A DNA stretch of 64,000 bases, from NCBI GenBank assembly GCA_010094045.1, contig ML986599.1:180787-244786 (forward strand), read 5' to 3'. The notes beneath the pieces are model-generated. The model worked only from the letters and a program-made list of their open reading frames with translations, did no database searches and was not told the DNA's origin. This document shows positions 57,060-64,000 of the stretch, piece after piece (within the stretch, counting starts at the first letter, position 1; every line of letters begins with the position of its first letter). The position numbers and the translations under genes were made by a program. Origin of the DNA: Lojkania enalia (Eukaryota; Ascomycota; Dothideomycetes; Pleosporales).

Positions 57060-57835
57060 TAATCACCTGTAGCAGATGAGCCTGAACCTGGAACAGTCTA
57101 TGATATATACCCAGTCTCCCGCCGCTGGTCCTTTGGCTAGAACTGCCTGCAGATCAGCAAGCTCGCACAGCAAGCCGTTTCGCATCAGCGGATCTTCGTG
57201 TGAGCGCGGGAGGGAAAGGAATATCTTGGGCCTCGGGAAGAGGGTATCTGGACACTGAACTGCTCATAGCAGTGATTCTGCAGGTGAATATGGATACAAT
57301 GGGAGTATTCAGATCTTGTGAGGGGATATCGGCAAAGAGAAATCAGCAACATCAGGGCTCGAAGTGCGTATCTAGACGAATGTTGTTTTCGAGGCCCTCC
57401 TCGTGCAAGGCACATGTATACTATCACATTTAGCATCATGGCAGTTAGTTTTTCAACCTTATTACCATGTTTCAGCATTTTTTCCCACTCATCCAACACT
57501 TGTGATGCAATGAATATATGACCCTTTTTGGGAGAAACTAGGTAGATCTTGCGGAATTGGACGGCGTTGAGAAACCGCGATTGGTCGACGCTCGAGTCGT
57601 ACACCAATCCTATACAACCTCGGCTGCTCCCCGCAACACCTACCCTTGACTGTGAATGTGACACGGCTGGTGGGTCAGCTTTGCCATACTCTAGATGGCT
57701 ATGCGTTCCATTCCCCAGAGTCTAGCCTCGTGTCCGCTTGCCGACACCACTTGAATTCGCGCCCGCAGTTACTTTATCTCAGAACGAGGTCATCCTCAAA
57801 TCAACCCCCTTTAACAGACGGAATAGCGCCTCAAA
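57060..57835. other. Intergenic, no gene seen
   Basis: 776 bp between the taxilin stop and the nitronate monooxygenase start. The minus-strand open frame at 57185-57664 has no recognisable features and crosses likely UTRs of both neighbours. Confidence 0.5.
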
Positions 57836-58885
57836 ATGTCGTCCCATACGTTGCAAACGCCTCTCTCAAAGCTTTTAGGGATCAAATACCCAATTCTCCT
57901 TGCCGGCATGGCACATACATCGGGCGGCGCTCTCGCCGCAGCCGTCAGCAATGCCGGTGGTCTTGGTGTCATAGGTGGCCTAGGATACACTCCCGAACAA
58001 CTCCAAGCCATTATCGACGACCTCAAATCGAATCTCATAGAAAAATCCCTCCCCTTCGGCGTCGACCTCGCGCTCCCTCAAGTTGGCGGCTCGGCTCGAA
58101 AAACGAACCACGACTATACACATGGACAACTAGACGAGCTGATCGAAGTCACGATAAAGAATGGCGCAAGGCTGTTTGTCAGTGCTGTAGGTGTCCCACC
58201 CCCAAGGACGATTAAAAGGTTACATGAGGCTGGGATCCTAATTATGAATATGGTGGGGCATCCTAAACATGCTGTGAAGTCGCTTGAAGCTGGTGTGGAT
58301 ATTGTATGTGCGCAGGGAGGTGAGGGCGGTGGGCATACGGGAGACATTGCGAATTCTATCTTGATACCAGCGGTCGTGGATGTGGCGAGGAGGTATAAGA
58401 GTCCCCTGACGGGCGAGCCAGCGATAGTGGTTGCGGCAGGTGGCATCTACAATGGGCGAAGCCTTGCAAGCAGCCTCATGCAGGGGGCACAGGGGGTTTG
58501 GGTTGGCACGAGATTTGTCGCCAGTACTGAAGCCGGGTGCAGCCAGATGCACAAGGAGAACGTAGTTTCGGCCGACTTTGCGGACACTTTGAGGACATTG
58601 GTGGTGAGCGGGAGGCCTCTGCGTGTTAAGATGAACGACTACATCAAAGATTGGGAGTCAAAGCCAGAGGAGATCAAGAAGTTGACAGAAGCTGGGGTTG
58701 TGCCATTGATGAAAGATATCGATGATGGGAAGGACGTCGATATTCCCTTCCTGATGGGGCAGGTATCAGGCGTTATCAAGGATATCAAACCTGCAAAGGA
58801 GATTGTAGACGATATGGTGAAGGAGGCGGTTGAGATGTTGAGGCTAGGCCAGTCATATATTGGTTGCCCGAGCAGCAAGCTGTAG
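57836..58885 (+). CDS. Nitronate monooxygenase (2-nitropropane dioxygenase family)
   Basis: A single exon of 349 aa, normal for the family. A TIM barrel binds FMN. PILLAGMAHTSGGALAAAVS (residues 19-38) and GGLGVIGGLGY form the first glycine-rich loops, and FGVDLALPQ the next. The signature AQGGEGGGHTG (159-169) has the conserved histidine near the active site. VVAAGGIYNGRSLASSLMQG and GAQGVWVGTRFVASTEA bind the FMN phosphate. The enzyme oxidises alkyl nitronates, such as the toxin propionate 3-nitronate, to carbonyl compounds and nitrite using oxygen. There is no targeting signal. A C-terminal GCPSSKL resembles a peroxisomal PTS1 (SKL), so peroxisomal location is likely by inference. Confidence 0.93.
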   Translation: MSSHTLQTPLSKLLGIKYPILLAGMAHTSGGALAAAVSNAGGLGVIGGLGYTPEQLQAIIDDLKSNLIEKSLPFGVDLALPQVGGSARKTNHDYTHGQLDELIEVTIKNGARLFVSAVGVPPPRTIKRLHEAGILIMNMVGHPKHAVKSLEAGVDIVCAQGGEGGGHTGDIANSILIPAVVDVARRYKSPLTGEPAIVVAAGGIYNGRSLASSLMQGAQGVWVGTRFVASTEAGCSQMHKENVVSADFADTLRTLVVSGRPLRVKMNDYIKDWESKPEEIKKLTEAGVVPLMKDIDDGKDVDIPFLMGQVSGVIKDIKPAKEIVDDMVKEAVEMLRLGQSYIGCPSSKL

Positions 58886-59786
58886 ATAGATGTATTTGGC
58901 GTTTCCCTCTCCTTCACAATCACATGCCGTTGTCTTATAGTAGTGATCCAGGAGCAGCAGTTCAGTTTGACAGAAGCTATCCAATCAGTTGCCGGCCTCA
59001 TTGTATCAAGCAAGCACATCAATGCATCGTTGTCAAGCATTCGGAACTCCGACACTTGAATTGACTAAGATGGCGTGCAAGCGAAAAGGACTTATAGCAT
59101 TATATTCGCGACTCTAATTGCTTTCTTTACCAAAAATGGTGATTGTCATCAAATCTTGAATCCTCAGTTTGGTCCTTTTTCATTTGACGACTCCGGCCGG
59201 ATCTAATCAAAGGGGAAATCGGAGCAACAATGAATCGCTTCTTTAAATTAATGTACGAGTGAACAGGCCATGAGTGGCGCAATCACGAATGGTTCTGTGC
59301 GACATCGGGAATCGAAAATCAAAACAGGGGTACACACGCGACTATATTGGGGAAGCTCTTCCTGTAGAAGTGTACCACGGCCCTAATGATGTCTCTGAAT
59401 GAATGCATTCACGAGCTATCGTCCCGTAGCTAATGTGAATACGAGCTAGAAGTGTTCCGACCCTTCGAACACGCGATTAGGCTCTAGATCCGACGGGTCG
59501 GATTGCGGTGATCGACAACCAGGTTGACAGCGGCTGCGAACCAAGCTCAGGAGAGCAGCGGACGACGCCGCTCCGACTCTACTCATTCACTGCGACCTCC
59601 AGTTGTAGATTGCACGACGCCTCCGTCCTGGTGCGCCCGCCCTATTTTTTGGCAGCATATTCCCACGTTTTTGGCACCACTTGGCTTGCGCGGGTCCAAC
59701 GGCTTGTCACCCAGCCAGCGGCCTCGCCAATTAGCAGCTATTCATGACGACGTTTCGCCGGTTGACTCCCCCGAGCGGTGCATCTC
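58886..59786. other. Intergenic: nitronate monooxygenase 3' side and kinase promoter
   Basis: About 0.9 kb. The last 250 bp is likely kinase 5' UTR; open frames at 59508-59880 overlap the kinase start in other frames and are not supported. Confidence 0.5.
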
Positions 59787-62432
59787 ATGCAGTCAAATCT
59801 TAGGGCTCAGGCTGAACTGCAGGCCCAGAGGAAGAAGGTGCGTTCCAGGCCAGTTATATGTCGACACTGTGCAGGACTGATGTTGGAGCAGCTCGCAAAC
59901 TCGTACAAGCAGCTTCTCGAGTAAGCCCGTCGCCGCTCCGCACCATCCCCCCACGACGCTGATCCGCAGTTCGCAGTGAATTCTCCGCTCCAGACCTAAA
60001 GACGGTGGGAAACTACGCCCTCGGGAGGCTCATCGGCAAGGGAAGCTTTGGCAAGGTTTATCTGGCGACGCACAAGCTCACGAATGGCTCAAAGGTGCGT
60101 GGATCGGAGAACAGGTATACGCAGAGCACCGTTGATAAGTTGCAGGTCGTCCTGAAGTCGGCAAAGAAGGACGACGAGAACCTCGCGCGAGAAATCCACC
60201 ACCATCGTCAATTCATACACCCGCACATTGCTAGGCTCTACGAGGTCATAGTCACAGAGACATTGGTCTGGCTGGTGCTGGAGTACTGCCCTGGTATGGA
60301 GCTACTTCTGGAAATCCTATGAATTGGTGTATCTGACCGGTTTTGCAGGCGATGAGCTCTACAACTATTTACTGGAAAAGGGACCTCTCGAACCGGCCAA
60401 GGTACAGAAGATCTTCACCCAGCTCGTTGGCGCCGTTTCCTACGTCCACAACAAATCCTGCGTCCACCGCGATCTAAAGCTCGAGAATATCCTTCTAGAC
60501 AAGTACGAGAACGTCAAATTAGTCGATTTCGGGTTTACACGCGAATATGAGGGCAAATCGAGCTATCTACAGACATGGTGTGGTACCGTGTGTTATAGCG
60601 CGCCGGAGATGCTGAAGGGGGAGAAATATGCAGGAGAGAAGGTGGATGTGTGGAGTCTGGGCATAATTCTGTATGCACTTTTGGCCGGCGAGCTACCTTT
60701 TGACGATGACGATGAGACGGTCACAAAAATGAAGATATTGAAAGAGGACGCCAGATACCCGGATACATTTCCACCCCAGGCGACTGATCTGATTAAAAGT
60801 TTGCTTTCGAAACGGCCTTTATTACGACCTTCTTTGGCGGATATCCTACAGCATCCATGGTTGGCAGAGCACGCGCCGCGGCAACAGGAGATATTGAAGC
60901 TCCAGCAACCGGCGCCTTTCACAACAGAACTAGAAAAGGAGGTGTTACAACGTATGCGTGCTGCTGGAGTTGACATAGACATGGTCATTGAAAATGTTTT
61001 GGCACAACGCTGCGACTCTCTCGCTGGATGGTGGGCTTTGCTATTGGAAAAGGAGGAACGAAAAGCTAGGAGACGGGAACGCAAGCGCAGAGAAAGGGAA
61101 GCTGAAGCCAAAAGTCTGAGACGACTGAGTGCTGCAAGTAGCCGCTTAGACAAACTTGCACCGACTATTAGGGAGACTGATGAAGAAGGCCAGCTCTCTC
61201 CGCGGCTAGTTGGAGACCCTCCCAAGAGCCGTGGTAGGGCTCTAAAGCGATCAAGTGTGCATGGTGAGTAGACTTTTAATGCGATAACACTTGAATTCTG
61301 ATGATTTCTAGGTGCACAATCCGACCTGCCCCGATTACCTGAAGCTAATTCAACGCCTGAGCTGGATCCTGATAATCCTCCACCGCCTATCGAGAAGGAC
61401 AACGCCCGAGATTCAGAATCCTCATCACGGCCTCCGCCGCCACCTAAGGAGATAGATCGGCGCAAATCGAGAAGTAGCATGCTGCAGGTCGTTAATAGCA
61501 ACCCTGACCTCCTTCATCCTAACGGCTTTGTCCCTAAACGCAGAAGATACCAACAGCCCTTCATCAACCATCTCACATCCCTCAGGAATTGGATAAAGGA
61601 GACTTCAAGAAGAGCACGGTCTCCGGGCTCAAAGGCAAGCAGTGGGAAGTCTCCGACAGCAGCGCAAAGCAAATCGCCCGATTCAAGAAGACGATTAAGC
61701 AACGCAAACCGCAATTCAGTCGTTCAAACCTACCCTAATCCTAACTCATCAGCAACCCACGCTCCTCCTCGACCTCGGGTTTCAACAACCAGCTCCGGAG
61801 GGAAACGGCCCTCAGTCTCTCCCTCCCCATTAACACCACGCTCCTCCTACCGCCGATCATCTGGCGGCCTTCGAGGCCGAAAATCTACCTCCTCATCCAT
61901 ATCTTCAATCCGGTCGATGCCACACCACCACCACTCCCACTCAAAGGCCTCCTCCACATCCTCCGCCTCGATCGCCTCCCCCGCTGTATCCGTCGCCGGG
62001 TCAAAAACAAAGTCTCCTCATTCAAGCATTAAAGTCCTTCCTGCAACACCCACGTCATCATCTTTCCCAACCAACATCCGCGTTGTCCGCGCACCGCTTT
62101 CTGAAGGCGGTGCCGCGTTCGGAATTCAACCTCCTCCCTCTCCAGGCCTCATCTTCGCAAAACGGAAACGCAGCCCATTCAAGGGCCCTATGCTCAACCT
62201 CGGCACACATGGTTCACCCAGCGGCGGTAGGCGCAGCGAGGGTAACTCTCGTGCCGGAAGTGTCCAAGGTCGTCGTAGCGGCGAGATCATGGGTATCGAG
62301 GAAGAGGATGAGGACGAGATTGAGGAAGTCGAAGAATTCAGCCCGGTCACACGGCCCGGCGAATTCGTCGAGATTTGCGAGAGCCCCGAAGATAAAGGTG
62401 AAGGGGGCAAGACTTCCACGTCCCAGAGTTAG
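59787..62432 (+). CDS. Serine/threonine protein kinase, CAMK-like, with long Ser-rich C-terminal tail
   Basis: Exons 59787-59920, 59977-60094, 60146-60293, 60349-61263 and 61312-62432 (introns of 48-56 bp) give 811 aa, all in phase. It starts MQSNLRAQAELQAQRKK, with CRHC nearby, then LEQLANSYKQLLDEFSAPDL. The kinase domain spans about 58-308: LIGKGSFGKVYLA (glycine loop), VVLK (K88), VHRDLKLEN (D175), VDFGFTREYEG (D193), WCGTVCYSAPEML and VDVWSLGIILYALLAGELPF. A conserved extension follows (EKEVLQRMRAAGVDIDMVIE, then LAQRCDSLAGWWALLLEKEE), and then a basic and Ser-rich tail of about 400 residues. The catalytic residues look intact, so it should be active. It resembles the fungal CAMKL/Kin4-type group, but I cannot assign an orthologue. 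Confidence 0.9.
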
Positions 62433-64000
62433 AGCGAAGGGGAGTTCTTGTATGGATTGGGAGATGTAGGATAGCGATGTTTTGTATGGGCTTCACTTTT
62501 TTCTTCACTTTTTTTTGAATCCTTTTTTTTTGGCTACTTATTTTTTTCTTTATTTTTTTATAAACAATATCTTTCTTTCGTTTTGGATGTGTTTGGTGAG
62601 GCGTGTTTGGGGCCTTTTGAGGAGTGCTTGGATGGAAGATGTGTATGGCCGGTCTTGTTGGATAAGCGGGGTGATTAGGGTTTAATTAGTAATTGTTGGT
62701 TTCTTGTGTATATCTTCTTTTGACCTGGATTGTTTACTTGGTTGGATAGAGGGAGCGGGAAAGGTATAGTGTATAAATGAATATGATGCATGTGTGGATT
62801 CATCGGGAGTCGGGAACCTATGTCTTTGCGTGGTGTTGTGTTGGGTGTGTGTTGGTTGGGATGTCGGACTTGTGACGGCGACGTCTAGATGTCGTTTAAA
62901 ACGCTAGTGTGTATGTTTTCTGAGTAGGTAGCGAGGGGAGCGGTCCTTCAAGAGATAGATATAGGAGAAAAACTATATGATTGACTATTTTAACCGCATT
63001 TCCTAGAACCACAGTACTATCTGCGCATGCAATAAGCCTTGCATCGTCCTCCAAATCCCCCACTCCTCACATCCCCCTCACCGGGAACTAGCACAGCATT
63101 GTTCCAATACCAGAGTGTGAAATCCACTCCGGACATATTAGGTATGTATCATTTTCTTTCATCCTAGAGCAATGCTGCTGTCTAAATGAGATGGTCTTGA
63201 CAATCTATGGGAGTTCTTATTTCTCAGTCTTTCTAAGGCCAATGGAACGAGATTACGTCCTGGTGACGGGAAGGAGATTATTTAGGATTTACCAATCAGC
63301 CAACTCAGTATAGAAATGTTATGCCGTTGGTTAGTGTGTTGGGCTGTCAACGAATGGGATGGTAGGGTCTCCGTGGGAGCCGGAGAGTGCGAGGTCAAGG
63401 GGATGGGTGTGTGGAACTTTGTCTGATCTATAATGTTGGTGTTGGTGTGGACGGAGAGAATTGCTTGTGATGGGTAGTCAGACATTGGGGCTGGGGTGCT
63501 GTTGTAGTTCTCGGAGTGTTTTGGGGTTGTGGGGTTTGGCGGAGATGGAGGGAATGACATATCGACATGCTAGGAATGGACAAGCGCCAGGGGTTTTTGA
63601 AGGTCGCTAATTCGCATCTTCAAACTCGATGGGTATGGTTTGATGTCTTGAGGATAATGTATTAGGGGTGGAGTAGAAGAGAGGGTGCAATAGTCTGCCA
63701 AGGATCAAATGGATAGACCGTTCGGTTCTTCTGACATAGGGAAGTCGTCGAGACATTGTACGCATATCTACTAGAGTATGATTTGAAAGAATCGTAGAAA
63801 TGGTCAGTCAATGACTAAGTGAGTGAAGCATACTATCTCGTCAACACTACGAGCCTTAGAGCGTCCACTGCAAGATAACGTCTTCCCCCCCCCCCCCGGC
63901 TTCTCGAGACCTTGAATGCATCAAATTATCGCATATATCGCCAGATTCTCCTACATGTTCCGCATTCGGATGATATCGCAGTAGGCATTGCATCTCTGCT
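62433..64000. other. Right-end intergenic region, no supported gene
   Basis: The first 150 bp is very T-rich, likely the kinase 3' UTR and polyadenylation region. A minus-strand Pro/Ser/Thr-rich frame at 63282-63560 has a possible short extension through a 33-bp gap, but no domain. A C13 run lies at 63885-63897. Confidence 0.45.
63885..63897 (+). repeat. C13 homopolymer
   Basis: Thirteen consecutive C residues near the right edge. Length of such runs is error-prone in assemblies. Confidence 0.8.

Noticed and set aside
57185..57664. 159-codon minus-strand frame
   Set aside because: Lies across likely UTRs of two plus-strand genes and shows no domain.
63282..63560. Pro/Ser/Thr-rich minus-strand frame near the right edge
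   Set aside because: Extension would need a 33-bp intron, and the composition is low-complexity; not enough to call a gene.

Overview
The window is nuclear DNA of a filamentous ascomycete (Pezizomycotina). Nearly every multi-exon gene is cut by short introns of about 45-110 bp with GT..AG ends and CTAAC/CTGAC-like branch sites. The gene types fit as well: Zn2Cys6 regulators, an MFS maltose permease with a GH13 maltase, a Tps3/Tsl1-type trehalose subunit, DUF1640, DUF7704-like and taxilin proteins. I could not place it in a class. I support 25 protein genes (one cut by the left edge, two recognised only by assembling short exons) plus one weak small ORF. I saw no rRNA, tRNA, CRISPR array or intact transposon.

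Layout. 0-12 kb: the 3' end of a probable Zn2Cys6 regulator (+), DPH4 (-), a 14-3-3 gene with a run of microexons (-), a mitochondrial DUF1640/FMP32-like protein (-), and a large WW + PhoD-like phosphatase protein (-). 12-20.5 kb: a glutamine-rich protein (+), a 2.6 kb gene-poor stretch with a decayed repeat and a telomere-like motif, a nucleoside 2-deoxyribosyltransferase-like protein (+), and a mucin-like secreted protein (-). 21-26 kb: a divergent maltose pair (permease -, maltase +) around a 1.5 kb promoter carrying clustered CreA-type sites. 26-31 kb: a small heat-shock protein with an HSE (-), an SDHAF1/SDH6 gene of three short exons (-), and a single-pass membrane protein (-). 31-33.6 kb: gene-free. 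33.6-37 kb: DAHP synthase (-) facing away from a 3-dehydroshikimate dehydratase-like TIM barrel (+). 38-41 kb: a Tps3/Tsl1-type subunit (-). 42.8-50 kb: a DUF7704-like membrane protein (+), a small unknown three-exon gene (-), a polytopic membrane protein (-), a secreted class 3 lipase (+), and a Zn2Cys6 regulator (+). 51-62.4 kb: the mitochondrial presequence protease CYM1 (-), taxilin (+), nitronate monooxygenase (+), and a CAMK-type kinase (+). 62.4-64 kb: no supported gene.

How the genes fit together. Most are housekeeping genes that are neighbours by chance. Two pairs look functionally linked: maltose uptake with maltose hydrolysis, and shikimate-pathway entry with a possible exit to protocatechuate. 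Three genes serve mitochondria (FMP32-like, SDHAF1, CYM1), but they are scattered. No clear new multi-gene system stands out. The best leads are the microexon-rich 14-3-3 start, the maltose pair without an adjacent regulator, the DAHP synthase/dehydratase pair, and the small unknown genes found only by splicing.
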